DNA of 64,000 nucleotides, from positions 1 to 64,000 of the forward strand of contig NZ_NHSH01000076.1 of assembly GCF_016653315.1 (NCBI RefSeq), read 5' to 3'. The notes beneath the pieces were generated by a model. That model ran no database searches, was not told the origin of the DNA, and saw only the letters and a list, made by a program, of their open reading frames with translations. Shown here in pieces: positions 19,950 through 28,897 of this stretch (position 1 is its first letter; each line of letters begins with the position of its first letter). The stretch is from Halochromatium roseum. Lineage in GTDB: Bacteria; Pseudomonadota; Gammaproteobacteria; Chromatiales; Chromatiaceae. A program made the translations under genes and the position numbers.

Positions 19950-20801
19950 ATGAGCTTCGATTTTCCGACCTTCCTTGTTGCTGCCACCTTCCTTACCGGG
20001 GGAATCTGGCTGCTCGATGCGCTGCTTTGGGCGCCTAAGCGTCGCCGGTTGGCGGCCGCGGCCGCGAGCGGTTCGGGCGAGAGCGCTCAGGGCGCGGCGA
20101 TGGGATACAAAGAGCCGGTACTGGTCGAGTACGCGCGTTCTTTTTTTCCAGTGATCCTGATCGTGCTGCTGTTACGTTCGTTTGTGGTCGAACCGTTCCG
20201 TATCCCGTCTGGCTCAATGATGCCGACCCTTTTGGTCGGTGATTTCATCTTGGTGAATAAGTTCTCGTATGGGCTGCGCCTGCCGGTGCTGAATTCCAAA
20301 TTTGTCGAGCTCGGAGAGCCCGAGCGTGGCGACGTGATCGTGTTTCGCTTTCCGCGCGATGAATCGGTGGATTACATCAAACGCGTCATCGCCCTGCCTG
20401 GCGACCAAGTCTACTATCGTGACAAGACGATCTACGTCAATGGGGAGCCCCTGGGGCAGATCCCACTCGGTGATTACATCGACGACAATGGCCAGCCGAC
20501 CGGTCTCATTGAGGTGGTGGAAGCGGTTGGTGATGATCTTGAACACGAGATCCTGATCAATCCACGTACAGGGGATTTTCCGCGCTCCTGCGGTGTCTTG
20601 GCACGTGGCCCGGTGACGGTGCCGGAGGACACGTACTTCGTCATGGGCGACAATCGCGACAACAGCAATGACGGCCGCTGCTGGGGGTTCGTGCCCGAGG
20701 AAAACCTGGTCGGCAAGGCGTTCGCAATCTGGATGAGCTGGGACGGCAATCGTGATGGCTTTCCGATTGCCTTCGGCCGTATCGGTAATGTCATCCATTG
20801 A
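19950..20801 (+). CDS. lepB: signal peptidase I
   Basis: Inner-membrane protease that cleaves Sec and Tat signal peptides. The 283 residues have two N-terminal membrane segments (about 7-27 and 66-80) flanking a cytoplasmic loop, then the periplasmic catalytic domain. The Ser/Lys dyad is Ser89 in PSGSMMPT and Lys144 in DYIKRVIALPGD. MGDNRDNSNDGRCWGFVP is the conserved box E. The gene follows lepA by about 100 bases, and the stop is nine bases before the ATG of the next gene. Confidence 0.97.
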   Translation: MSFDFPTFLVAATFLTGGIWLLDALLWAPKRRRLAAAAASGSGESAQGAAMGYKEPVLVEYARSFFPVILIVLLLRSFVVEPFRIPSGSMMPTLLVGDFILVNKFSYGLRLPVLNSKFVELGEPERGDVIVFRFPRDESVDYIKRVIALPGDQVYYRDKTIYVNGEPLGQIPLGDYIDDNGQPTGLIEVVEAVGDDLEHEILINPRTGDFPRSCGVLARGPVTVPEDTYFVMGDNRDNSNDGRCWGFVPEENLVGKAFAIWMSWDGNRDGFPIAFGRIGNVIH

Positions 20802-20809
20802 GCGCTTGC

Positions 20810-21271
20810 ATGAATCGACCCATGATGCCCCAGTCTCAAAGAGAACCCAAGCACGGCCGGCCCGCTCAGCGTTTGGCGAGGCTGCGCCGCGGCGAAAAGC
20901 ATGCCAGGCTGCCCGGCCCGCAGCGTGGCTTCGGGCTCGGCAAGGTGCTGGTCGTGCTGCTCTTGGTGGTGTTTTTCGTCAGCCTTGGGATCAAGATGGC
21001 GCCGTCCTACCTCACCTACTTTCAGGTGCGTAACATCATGGAGCGGGTGGTTGAGCGGCCAGAGCTGGCCGGTGCCGGATCGCGAGCGATCCTGGCCGCT
21101 GTTACCCGACAGCTCGGTATCGATGCCGTGAGTTCGGTCGACGCAAAGGACTTTCATCTCTCGCGAGAGGGTGAAGACACCCTGCTGAACTTGGATTATC
21201 AGGTGCAGCAGCATGTCGGCTTTAATGTCGACGTGCTGATGCACTTCGAGCACTCGGTCGTGCTGCCGTAG
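20810..21271 (+). CDS. DUF4845 single-span membrane protein
   Basis: A 153-residue protein of the DUF4845 family, found between lepB and rnc in many gammaproteobacteria. A long basic, Gln/Arg-rich cytoplasmic N-tail (about 1-45) is followed by one membrane helix (GKVLVVLLLVVFFVSLGIKM) and a small alpha/beta domain. Function is unknown; the position between signal peptidase and RNase III suggests only co-transcription. ATG 20810 was chosen; TTG 20798 overlaps the lepB stop. Confidence 0.88.
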   Translation: MNRPMMPQSQREPKHGRPAQRLARLRRGEKHARLPGPQRGFGLGKVLVVLLLVVFFVSLGIKMAPSYLTYFQVRNIMERVVERPELAGAGSRAILAAVTRQLGIDAVSSVDAKDFHLSREGEDTLLNLDYQVQQHVGFNVDVLMHFEHSVVLP

Positions 21272-21273
21272 CC

Positions 21274-21957
21274 ATGACGACCGACCCAATGCGCCTGGCA
21301 GCTTCGCTGATCGGGCAGCCGCCAAGATCGCTGGCCCTGATCGAGCAGGCCCTCACCCACCGCAGCGCTGGTCCGATCAACAACGAGCGGCTCGAGTTTC
21401 TGGGCGATGCGCTGCTCGGATTCGTCATCGCTGAGGTGCTGCTGCAGCGCTTTCCTGATGCCAGCGAGGGTGACCTGACGCGGCGGCGGGCGACTCTGGT
21501 CAACCGCGAGGCGTTGGCTAAGATTGCACGCTCGCTGAGTCTGGGCGACTACCTGCGGCTCGATTCAGGCGCGCTGCGCTCAGGTGGCCATGCGCGCGAC
21601 TCGGTGCTCTCCGACGCGCTCGAGGCCCTGATCGGCGCGATCTATCTGGATCAGGGCTTCACCGGCGCCAAGCAGATGATCCTCCGCGTCTTTGCCGAGG
21701 CCTTAGCCGATGTCGCCAACCAGGATGCGCGCAAGGACCCGAAGACGCGCTTGCAGGAGTGGCTCCAGGCGCGCCGTCTGGCCTTGCCCGAATACGAGGT
21801 GACCGCGGTGACCGGTGAACAGCATGCGCAGCGCTTTCAGGTACGCTGTCGGCTGCCTGCCGACGGCCGCGAATGTGTGGGTGACGGTTCCAGTCGGCGC
21901 CGTGCCGAGCAGCAGTCAGCCGAGACCATGCTCAGCCTTCTGAGCGAGAAGGATTGA
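21274..21957 (+). CDS. rnc: ribonuclease III
   Basis: Double-strand-specific endoribonuclease that processes rRNA precursors and structured mRNAs. The 227 residues have the RNase III domain with the signature NERLEFLGDALLG near 36-48 and the second acidic patch in SDALEALIGAIYLDQG, then a dsRNA-binding domain (DPKTRLQEWLQ to SRRRAEQQSAETML). It starts two bases after the DUF4845 stop and ends four bases before era, the classic rnc-era-recO operon. Confidence 0.97.
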   Translation: MTTDPMRLAASLIGQPPRSLALIEQALTHRSAGPINNERLEFLGDALLGFVIAEVLLQRFPDASEGDLTRRRATLVNREALAKIARSLSLGDYLRLDSGALRSGGHARDSVLSDALEALIGAIYLDQGFTGAKQMILRVFAEALADVANQDARKDPKTRLQEWLQARRLALPEYEVTAVTGEQHAQRFQVRCRLPADGRECVGDGSSRRRAEQQSAETMLSLLSEKD

Positions 21958-21961
21958 GCGC

Positions 21962-22966
21962 ATGAGTGATTCCAAAGACAAACACTCAGCACTCGCTGAG
22001 GCCACTGATCAGCCTGTCGATCCCTCAGCCACGAATGCAACGAGCAGTGGCTCGAGCCGTTGTGGCTATGTTGCGATCTTCGGGCGGCCGAACGTGGGCA
22101 AGTCGACGTTGCTGAACCGGTTGCTGGGGCAGAAGCTCGCGATTACCTCGCACAAGCCGCAGACCACACGCCACACCATCCTTGGCGTGTCGACCTTGGA
22201 CGCGGGTCAGATCCTGTATGTGGATACTCCTGGCCTGCATCAGCGCGGCGGTAATGCCCTGAACCGCTACCTGAACCGCGCGGCGCGATCGATCCTCACC
22301 GACGTCGATCTGGTGCTGTTCGTGATCGAGGCGCTGCAATTCGGTGATGAGGATGCGTTGGCGCTGGCCGAGATCGTCAAAGCCGGCACGCCCGCCATCG
22401 TCGCCGTGAACAAGACCGATCGCATTGCGGATAAGGCGCGTCTGCTGCCGTTTCTGCAGTCCTTGTCGGAACGGCATCCGTTCGTTTCAATCGTGCCGGT
22501 CTCGGCCACCAAGGGCGATCAGATCAAGCGCCTGGAGGCCGAGGTGCTCGCGGCACTACCTGAAGGCGAACGCCTGTTTCCGGACGATCAGCTCACCGAT
22601 CGCTCCGAGCGTTTTTTGGCGGCTGAGTTCTTGCGCGAGCAGCTAATGCAGCGCTACGGCCAGGAGCTACCGTATCGAACGACGGTTGAGATCGAGTCCT
22701 TCACCTTGGAAACCCCGAGCGGAAAGAGGCAAAGCGAGGGGCCTCGCGCGCGCATCCGTGCCTTGATCTGGGTCGAGCGTGAGAGCCAGAAGGCAATCAT
22801 CATTGGCCGCCGCGGCGAGGCGTTAAAAGCTGCGGCATCGCAGGCACGCCTCGAGATGCAGAAGCTGTTTGGTCGGCCTGTGCATCTGGAGGTCTGGGTC
22901 AAGGTCAAGGATAGCTGGAGCAGTGACGAGGCGGCGCTCGCGAGTCTCGGTTACGGCGAATACTGA
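21962..22966 (+). CDS. era: GTPase Era
   Basis: Essential GTPase for 16S rRNA maturation and 30S assembly. Residues about 35-205 form the G domain (GRPNVGKSTLLN, DTPGLHQRGGNALN, NKTD, SATKG) and the rest a KH domain with the family motif GRRGEALKAAASQAR. The 334 residues exceed the usual 300 because of a hydrophilic N-terminal tail of about 30 residues before CGYVAIFGRPNVG. Stop is 75 bases before recO. Confidence 0.97.
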   Translation: MSDSKDKHSALAEATDQPVDPSATNATSSGSSRCGYVAIFGRPNVGKSTLLNRLLGQKLAITSHKPQTTRHTILGVSTLDAGQILYVDTPGLHQRGGNALNRYLNRAARSILTDVDLVLFVIEALQFGDEDALALAEIVKAGTPAIVAVNKTDRIADKARLLPFLQSLSERHPFVSIVPVSATKGDQIKRLEAEVLAALPEGERLFPDDQLTDRSERFLAAEFLREQLMQRYGQELPYRTTVEIESFTLETPSGKRQSEGPRARIRALIWVERESQKAIIIGRRGEALKAAASQARLEMQKLFGRPVHLEVWVKVKDSWSSDEAALASLGYGEY

Positions 22967-23043
22967 TCACGGCGATTGCCCATGACCGCCAGTGATGAGC
23001 GGTTTGACCCGGTCCGGTCCCAAAGCAGCGCTTAGGCATCTTG

Positions 23044-23922
23044 ATGAGCGTGCAGACACTCAAGCGCGGCTTCGTGCTGCATCGTCGTGACTATCGCAAC
23101 ACCAGTTTGCTGATCGAACTCTTTACCGCCGACGAGGGTAGGCTTGCCTGCATCGCCAAGGGCGCGAAGTCGGCACCGCGCGGGCGCTCGGCATTGGCCG
23201 CGCTGCTGCAGCCGTTTCAGCCGCTCTGGCTGGGCTGGGTCGGACGTGGCGAGGTCAAGACCCTGACGCGGGCCGAGGCCGCCGCGCCCAGCATCGCGCT
23301 TGTGGCTGAGCGGCTCTATTGCGGCTTCTACCTGAACGAGCTGTTGATTCGCTTGATCGATCGCGAGGACCCGCACGAGGCCTTGTTCGTCTTCTATCAA
23401 CAGGCCTTGGCGGATCTGGTGAGCGAGCCGCTGGATGCAGTGTTGCGCCGCTTCGAGCTGCGCCTGCTTGAAGAGTTAGGCTACGCGCTCGATCTCCAGT
23501 CCGACCGTCAGGGCAAGCCGATTGAGCCAGTCCGCGACTATTGCTACAGGTCGGACCAAGGTCTGATCTCGGTTCCGGGGCTCAGCGTCCGCTTGAGCGA
23601 TCCGGTTGCGGCGTTGCATACCGGAGCGCGAATGCGTGAAACCCCGATGGCTGATGACGCTGTCTGCGAGCCCGTGGGCGCTGAACGTTTTACCCTGGAG
23701 ACCTCAGCTGACAAGCCATCAGCTGACGAGCCATCACCGGCGATGTCTCAGGCGGCGGCAGTGATGATCAGCGGGGTCACGCTGCAGCGCTTGGCCTCTG
23801 GTGCACCATTGCAGCGCACTGATCTTGGGCCCGCTCGCGCCCTGATGCGCGCGGCGCTTGCCCCTCATCTTGGGCCGAAGCCGTTGCGCAGTCGTGAGCT
23901 GTTTCGTCGTCCGTCGACTTGA
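23044..23922 (+). CDS. recO: DNA repair protein RecO
   Basis: Mediator that, with RecR, loads RecA onto SSB-coated gaps. The N-terminal OB fold ([34 protein letters not shown]) and helical centre ([28 protein letters not shown]) are typical. The 292 residues exceed the usual 230-245 because of a Ser/Asp/Glu-rich loop around residues 195-238 containing an in-frame 15-bp tandem duplication (23704-23733). The zinc-type cysteine cluster of some RecO proteins is absent. ATG 23044 follows an in-frame TTG at 23041. Confidence 0.95.
   Translation: MSVQTLKRGFVLHRRDYRNTSLLIELFTADEGRLACIAKGAKSAPRGRSALAALLQPFQPLWLGWVGRGEVKTLTRAEAAAPSIALVAERLYCGFYLNELLIRLIDREDPHEALFVFYQQALADLVSEPLDAVLRRFELRLLEELGYALDLQSDRQGKPIEPVRDYCYRSDQGLISVPGLSVRLSDPVAALHTGARMRETPMADDAVCEPVGAERFTLETSADKPSADEPSPAMSQAAAVMISGVTLQRLASGAPLQRTDLGPARALMRAALAPHLGPKPLRSRELFRRPST
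23704..23733 (+). repeat. 15-bp in-frame tandem duplication inside recO
   Basis: TCAGCTGACAAGCCA (23704-23718) is followed by TCAGCTGACGAGCCA (23719-23733), one base apart, encoding a doubled SADxPS-type motif in the variable loop of RecO. Confidence 0.85.
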
Positions 23923-23928
23923 TTCCAC

Positions 23929-23952
23929 CCTTAACTCCATCCTTAACTCCAT
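23929..23952 (+). repeat. 12-bp tandem duplication between recO and pdxJ
   Basis: CCTTAACTCCAT occurs twice in a row (23929-23940, 23941-23952), with a degraded third unit CCTCAACCC. It sits in the short spacer just before the pdxJ ribosome binding site. Confidence 0.85.
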
Positions 23953-23971
23953 CCTCAACCCTGGAGCCATC

Positions 23972-24730
23972 ATGCAAGAGCTCAGCGGGGCGCCGATCCT
24001 CCTCGGCGTCAATATCGACCATATTGCGACCATCCGTGCCGCGCGCGGTACCCGCTACCCGGAGCCGATCCAGGCTGCACTGGTCGCCGAGCAGGCCGGC
24101 GCCGATGCCATCACGCTGCACCTGCGTGAGGATCGCCGCCACATCCAGGATCGCGATGTGCACCTACTGAAAGGCATCCTCCAGACGCGCATGAATCTTG
24201 AGATGGCGGCAACGCCAGAGATGGTTCAGATAGCCTGCGAGCTGCGCCCGGCCGACTGTTGCCTGGTCCCAGAGCGGCGTGAAGAATTGACTACCGAGGG
24301 TGGTCTGGATGTCAAGGGTCAGATCGGCAAGTTGACCGAGCAGACGGCGCGTTTGGCTGAGGCTGGGGTACGCGTTTCGCTGTTCATCGATCCAGAGCCG
24401 GCCCAGTTGGATGCAGCGGTAACGGTCGGGGCGCCGGTGGTGGAGATCCACACGGGGCGCTATGCCGACGCCGTGATACCCAAGCTGCGCGCCGAAGAGC
24501 TACAGCGCATTGCGGCGGCTGTCGCGCATGGTCAGCAGCTCGGGCTACAGGTCAATGCGGGTCACGGGCTGGATTATCCGAACGTCGAGGCCGTTGCCGC
24601 CCTGCCCGGCGTGCGTGAGCTCAATATCGGGCATGCCATCGTTGCCCGCGCCCTGTTTTCGGGGCTGGCGCCTGCGGTCAGCGAGATGAAACGTCTGATG
24701 GTGCAGGCCGCGCTGTTGCGGTCTGACTGA
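23972..24730 (+). CDS. pdxJ: pyridoxine 5'-phosphate synthase
   Basis: TIM-barrel enzyme that condenses 3-amino-2-oxopropyl phosphate with 1-deoxyxylulose 5-phosphate to give pyridoxine 5'-phosphate. The 252 residues show the family blocks [70 protein letters not shown] and [15 protein letters not shown] 23972 follows CTGGAG; an in-frame upstream extension overlapping recO is not conserved. pdxJ after recO is the standard order. Confidence 0.97.
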   Translation: MQELSGAPILLGVNIDHIATIRAARGTRYPEPIQAALVAEQAGADAITLHLREDRRHIQDRDVHLLKGILQTRMNLEMAATPEMVQIACELRPADCCLVPERREELTTEGGLDVKGQIGKLTEQTARLAEAGVRVSLFIDPEPAQLDAAVTVGAPVVEIHTGRYADAVIPKLRAEELQRIAAAVAHGQQLGLQVNAGHGLDYPNVEAVAALPGVRELNIGHAIVARALFSGLAPAVSEMKRLMVQAALLRSD

Positions 24731-24746
24731 GCATCGCGGACAATGG

Positions 24747-24774
24747 CTCTGACCCCAACGGTCTGGGGCCAGAG
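24747..24774 (+). repeat. palindromic CTGACCCCA element
   Basis: CTCTGACCCCA (24747-24757) faces TGGGGCCAGAG (24764-24774) with one mismatch and a six-base loop. It could fold as a strong hairpin after pdxJ, but no T-run follows; the motif recurs elsewhere in the window. Confidence 0.65.
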
Positions 24775-24867
24775 TCGAACCTTTCTCATGGTCATCAAAC
24801 CTAGGTGGAAAAGGAACGTCTCTTGCTTCATCTTTAGAGACTTTCCACAACCTAAGGATTTCCGATC

Positions 24868-26463
24868 ATGGCCACCACTGCAGAGTCGGCGACCCCGAGA
24901 CGCCCGGTCGTCCTGGTCATCCTCGATGGCTTCGGCATCAATCCGAGTAAGCTCCACAATGCCATCGCACAGGCGAAGACACCGCGGCTCGACGAGTATT
25001 TCTTTCGCTATCCCTACACCCAGCTGAACGCCTCTGGTGCCGGTGTCGGTCTGCCGACCGGGCAGATGGGCAACTCTGAGGTCGGGCACATGACGCTCGG
25101 CAGCGGCAGCCTGTTACGCCAAGATCTGGTGCTGATCGATGATGCGATCGCCGATGGCAGCTTCTTCAAGAATCCGGCATTGCTCGATGCCGTCAAGGCC
25201 GCTAAGGCCAAACAGCGACCGCTGCAGCTCTTAGGCTTGGTCTCTGAGGGCGGCGTGCACAGCCATTCGCGTCATCTGTTGGCGCTGATCGAGCTGTGCC
25301 GACTCCAAGGGGTGACGCCGCTGGTGCACATGATCACCGATGGCCGGGATACCGCGCCGAAATCGGTGCTCAACGGCCTCGGCGAGATCGAAGCGGCGTT
25401 GGAGGGCGCGAATGGACGCATCGTCACCGTCAGCGGCCGCTATTACGCGATGGACCGGGATCGCCGTTTCGACCGCACCGAGCGGGCCTGGCGCGCGATC
25501 GTGCTTGGCAAGGGACGTGGCGCGGCAACGGCGCGAGCGGCGATCGACGCGGCCTACGCTGCCGGGGAGGGCGACGAGTTCATCCATCCGAGCGTCATCG
25601 CGGATTGGAAGGGGCTCGAGCCCGATGACCCAATGGTGCTGTTCAACTTCCGCAAAGACCGGCCGCGGCAGATGGCGTCCGCGCTGGCGCTCGACGACTT
25701 CGATGGCTTCGATCGCGGCTCGGCACCGCGCGCTGATCTGACCTGCATGATGGTCTACGACAAGCGCTTCGGGCTGCCGCATGCGTTCGATCCAGAGGTC
25801 CCGCGGACGACCTTGAATCAAGTGCTCAGCGCCCAGGGCATCAAGCAGTTTCACTGCGCCGAGACCGAGAAATATGCGCATGTGACCTTCTTCTTCAACG
25901 GCGGCAGCGAGGAGCCAGCGGCCGGCGAGGTGCATCGATTGATCCCGTCGCCCAAGGTCAAGACCTACGACCTCAAGCCCGAGATGAGTGCGGCACAGGT
26001 TGCCGATGCGGTGGTCGAGGCGATCGAGACCGGCAACTACGGGTTCATCGTGGTCAATTTTGCCAATGGTGACATGGTCGGCCACACTGGCTACATGGAC
26101 GCCGTAGTGCATGCGGTCGAGGTGTTGGATCAGCAGGCCGGTCGGGTGCTGGATGCGGCCGTGGCCAACGGCTACTCGGCCCTGCTGACCGCTGATCATG
26201 GCAACTGCGACATGATGGTCGATCCGGAGACGGACGAGCCACATACTCAGCATACGACCAATCCCGTGCCCTTTATGGTCATCGATCAGGAGCGCTGGGT
26301 GCTGCGGCCGAACGGCACCCTGGCCGATGTGGCCCCAACGGTCCTCGAACTGATGGGGCTGCCAGCGGTGGCCGAGATGTCAGGGCAGTCGTTGCTGTTC
26401 GAAGCGATGGCCCCACAGCCGAATGTCTCGGTTGATCGGCTTGGGATGGCGAGGACGGGCTGA
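24868..26463 (+). CDS. gpmI: 2,3-bisphosphoglycerate-independent phosphoglycerate mutase
   Basis: Mn-dependent glycolytic/gluconeogenic enzyme that interconverts 3- and 2-phosphoglycerate through a phosphoserine. The 531 residues contain the alkaline-phosphatase-like metal site (LVILDGFG; TADHGNCDMM; THTT-like TQHTTNP), the phosphoserine loop GNSEVGHMTLGSG, and the substrate loop HMITDGRDTAPKS. The Asp/His metal ligands in NFANGDMVGHTGYMDAVVHAVE are present. It stands 137 bases after pdxJ, preceded by a palindromic element. Confidence 0.97.
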   Translation: MATTAESATPRRPVVLVILDGFGINPSKLHNAIAQAKTPRLDEYFFRYPYTQLNASGAGVGLPTGQMGNSEVGHMTLGSGSLLRQDLVLIDDAIADGSFFKNPALLDAVKAAKAKQRPLQLLGLVSEGGVHSHSRHLLALIELCRLQGVTPLVHMITDGRDTAPKSVLNGLGEIEAALEGANGRIVTVSGRYYAMDRDRRFDRTERAWRAIVLGKGRGAATARAAIDAAYAAGEGDEFIHPSVIADWKGLEPDDPMVLFNFRKDRPRQMASALALDDFDGFDRGSAPRADLTCMMVYDKRFGLPHAFDPEVPRTTLNQVLSAQGIKQFHCAETEKYAHVTFFFNGGSEEPAAGEVHRLIPSPKVKTYDLKPEMSAAQVADAVVEAIETGNYGFIVVNFANGDMVGHTGYMDAVVHAVEVLDQQAGRVLDAAVANGYSALLTADHGNCDMMVDPETDEPHTQHTTNPVPFMVIDQERWVLRPNGTLADVAPTVLELMGLPAVAEMSGQSLLFEAMAPQPNVSVDRLGMARTG

Positions 26464-26760
26464 TTCGGTGAATCAGCGACGTTGATCAGTCGACATCTCC
26501 GCACCATTGTGAGGCGCCCGATGACATATTTGCGCAGGGATGGCGCATCTCATCGGCAAGCGTGTTCGGTCGCCCCTTCCTCCATGCATGATCCTCTGAG
26601 GTGCACTTATGCCAGCGCATCGTCTCGTGTTGTTTGCAGTGCTTGGTCTTGCTGGGGCCGCCTTGGCTTACAATGCGCTCAGAATTGTCGACGGTGGGGT
26701 CGGCCCGGATTGGCCTGATCCCCCGGTGATCTGTTGCCGAGTTCAACCACAGGACTGCCA
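26464..26760. other. intergenic region upstream of the GlgC-like gene
   Basis: Nearly 300 bases without a clear gene. An ATG at 26609 after GAGGT opens a frame whose first 25 residues look like a signal peptide, but the frame then runs out of phase into the GlgC-like gene. TACAAT at 26670 is a possible -10 box without a convincing -35. Confidence 0.4.
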
Positions 26761-27984
26761 ATGTCATCGAAGACCCTTACCTTCGTTTTTGCCGCCGAGC
26801 GCGGAACCCCCGCACTCCTTACCGAGCATCGCTGCAAAGCGGCCGTGCCGGTGGCTGGCAAGTATCGTGTCATCGACTTCACGCTGGCGAACTGTCTGCA
26901 CTCCGGATTGCGCCAGGTGCTAGTGCTCAGTCAGTACAAATCGCATTCGCTGCACAAACATCTGCGCGACGGTTGGTCGCTCTTCAATGCGGAGCTTGGC
27001 GAGTTCATCACCGCAGTACCGCCGCAGATGCGCTATGACAGCGGTTGGTATCGCAATGCCATGGACGCCTTGCGCCAAAACCGCTATCTGATCGAGCGCA
27101 GCTCGGCCGATACGGTGTTGCTGCTCGACGGTGGGTTGGTCTACCGGATGGATTACGCGGAGCTGATCGAATTCCACCGCGAGCAGGGTGGTGGACTGAC
27201 CTGCGCGCTGCGCCGGGCGGGCCCCGGGTCAGCGTCCGGTGGGGTTAAGGTTGAGGTCGATGCGGCGGATCGTATTACGGCCATAAGCAATGCCCTCGAC
27301 CTAGACGCGCCTTATGAGTCGACCATGGGCGTCGTGTTGATCGACAAGGCGCTGTTGCTGGAGCAGATTGAGGCCCTGGCGGCTGCCACCGAGGCGGGAA
27401 TGGACTCAGGCGTAGACCTCGCGACCCAACTCGTATCGCCGATGCTCGACGGCCGCGCGACCTGCTCTAATCCGCCAACGGCCTATCGATTTGGCGGCGA
27501 GCGCGGGCGCGTGACCCAAGATCGTTATTGGAGTGATCTCGGTTCTACGGATGCGTATTTTCGCGCCAATATGGACCTGCTTAAGGCGGAGCCACCACTT
27601 AACCTGTATCAGGCAGACTGGAACATCCTGACCTATCAAGGGCAGTACCCTCCGGCCCGGACGGTGCCGGGGCCGACCTCGGGTAACGAGGGGGTCTTCG
27701 TCAACTCGATGCTGGCTGCTGGCACCGTGATCCGCGGTGGTGGTGTCAGTCATTCGGTGCTCTATCCGCGGGTGCAGGTCGAGGATGGCGCCATCGTGGA
27801 CGAGGCGATCCTGTTCGAGGGCGTGCGCATCGGTGCTAACGCGCGCGTTAGGCGCTGTATCTGCGACAAGGATGTGGTGATTCCAGCGGGTGCCTGCATC
27901 GGCGAGGATCGCCGCGCCGACGCTGAACGTTTCGAGGTGTCTGATGAGGGGATTGTTGTCATTCTCAAGGGGCAGGTCATCTGA
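26761..27984 (+). CDS. degenerate GlgC paralogue (ADP-glucose pyrophosphorylase-like)
   Basis: The 407 residues align over their full length with GlgC: VAGKYRVIDFTLANCLHSG, QYKSHSLHKHL, YWSDLGSTDAYFRANMDLL, then a left-handed beta-helix tail (VIRGGGVSHSVLYPRVQV). But the catalytic signatures are gone. The nucleotide loop GGxGxRL is AAERGTPALL (11-20); the position of the metal-binding Asp in AGDHIY is Gly in DGGLVY (123-128); the glucose-1-phosphate Lys segment FVEKP is TAISNA. It may be a regulatory subunit, comparable in logic to GlgD of Firmicutes, or a sugar-phosphate sensor. ATG 26761 fits the family start. Function is not proven; no glg partner gene is in the window. Confidence 0.8.
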   Translation: MSSKTLTFVFAAERGTPALLTEHRCKAAVPVAGKYRVIDFTLANCLHSGLRQVLVLSQYKSHSLHKHLRDGWSLFNAELGEFITAVPPQMRYDSGWYRNAMDALRQNRYLIERSSADTVLLLDGGLVYRMDYAELIEFHREQGGGLTCALRRAGPGSASGGVKVEVDAADRITAISNALDLDAPYESTMGVVLIDKALLLEQIEALAAATEAGMDSGVDLATQLVSPMLDGRATCSNPPTAYRFGGERGRVTQDRYWSDLGSTDAYFRANMDLLKAEPPLNLYQADWNILTYQGQYPPARTVPGPTSGNEGVFVNSMLAAGTVIRGGGVSHSVLYPRVQVEDGAIVDEAILFEGVRIGANARVRRCICDKDVVIPAGACIGEDRRADAERFEVSDEGIVVILKGQVI

Positions 27985-28045
27985 GCCAAGCACGCAAGCC
28001 CAGGACGACACCGAGCCCCGGCCTAAGCCCTCGGCCGAGGCGTTG

Positions 28046-28073
28046 CCAAACAGCGAGTCGCCAAACAGCGAGT
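28046..28073 (+). repeat. tandem duplication upstream of the endonuclease III-like gene
   Basis: CCAAACAGCGAGT occurs at 28046-28058 and again at 28061-28073, in a stretch that is open in the frame of the following gene. Confidence 0.8.
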
Positions 28074-28265
28074 AAGATCAGCCCTGATGATGGCGCTAAG
28101 CCTAGCTCGGCCGATTGTAGCCAGCTCCTGAAGTCGGAAACGCGCGGCGTCCGAGATGAGGTCGAGCGCGACATCAGCGCGGCACCGATCTCGAGTCTGT
28201 ATACCGCGCTGCTTGCCGCTTACGGGGAGCAGCAGTGGTGGCCGGCTGAAACGGCCTTCGAGGTC

Positions 28266-28841
28266 ATGCTCGGCGCCATTCTGACTCAGAATACCGCCTG
28301 GACCAATGTTGAGCGGGCCTTGAGCCAGTTGCGGGCAGAGATCCCGCTGCGGCCTGAATCGGTATTAGCACTCGCCGAGCCGGTGTTGGCGGAACTGATC
28401 CGGCCGTCCGGGTATTTCAACGTCAAGGCGCGACGGTTGCGCAGCTTCTGCGAGGCGCTGCTCGAAGCTGGCGGCGAGGTCGCGCTGGCGGCGTTGCCGA
28501 CCGACCAGTTGCGGCATTGGCTCTTGGCGATCAACGGCATTGGGCCTGAGACCGCCGACGATATCCTGCTCTATGCCTTCGAGCGGCCGGTGTTCGTGGT
28601 CGATGCCTATACTCGGCGGCTGTTTGGTCGCCTGGGGCTGATCGTCGGGGACGAAGGCTATGAAGACATTCGCCAGCAGGTCGAGGCCGCGCTGGGCCCG
28701 GATGTGGCCTGCTTCAACGAATATCACGCGCTGATCGTTCGCCACGCCAAGGAGGTCTGCCGCGCACGCAAACCGGGCTGTGAGGTCTGTCTGCTCAGCC
28801 AAGGTTGCCAGCAGCGCGAGGATGGGAGTCAGCGGCTCTGA
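28266..28841 (+). CDS. endonuclease III-like HhH-GPD DNA glycosylase
   Basis: Base-excision repair glycosylase/lyase relative with an iron-sulfur cluster. The helix-hairpin-helix (LLAINGIGPETADDILLYA), the catalytic Asp region FVVDAYTRRLFGRLG and the C-terminal four-cysteine loop (Cys at CRARKPGCEVCLLSQGC) are clear. The Lys used by bifunctional Nth is not evident at the usual place before the hairpin. ATG 28266 is the first standard start, yet the frame upstream encodes plausible family sequence from about 28197 (LYTALLAAYGEQQWWP, AETAFEV), and is open back to 27948 without ATG, GTG or TTG. A CTG at 27981, after AAGGGG and overlapping the stop of the previous gene, may be the true start. The printed start is therefore a minimum. 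Confidence 0.82.
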   Translation: MLGAILTQNTAWTNVERALSQLRAEIPLRPESVLALAEPVLAELIRPSGYFNVKARRLRSFCEALLEAGGEVALAALPTDQLRHWLLAINGIGPETADDILLYAFERPVFVVDAYTRRLFGRLGLIVGDEGYEDIRQQVEAALGPDVACFNEYHALIVRHAKEVCRARKPGCEVCLLSQGCQQREDGSQRL

Positions 28842-28897
28842 CATGCGGATGCGACGAGCGCATCAGCAGCATCGGGCCGAGTGCGGTTTAGGTGCGC

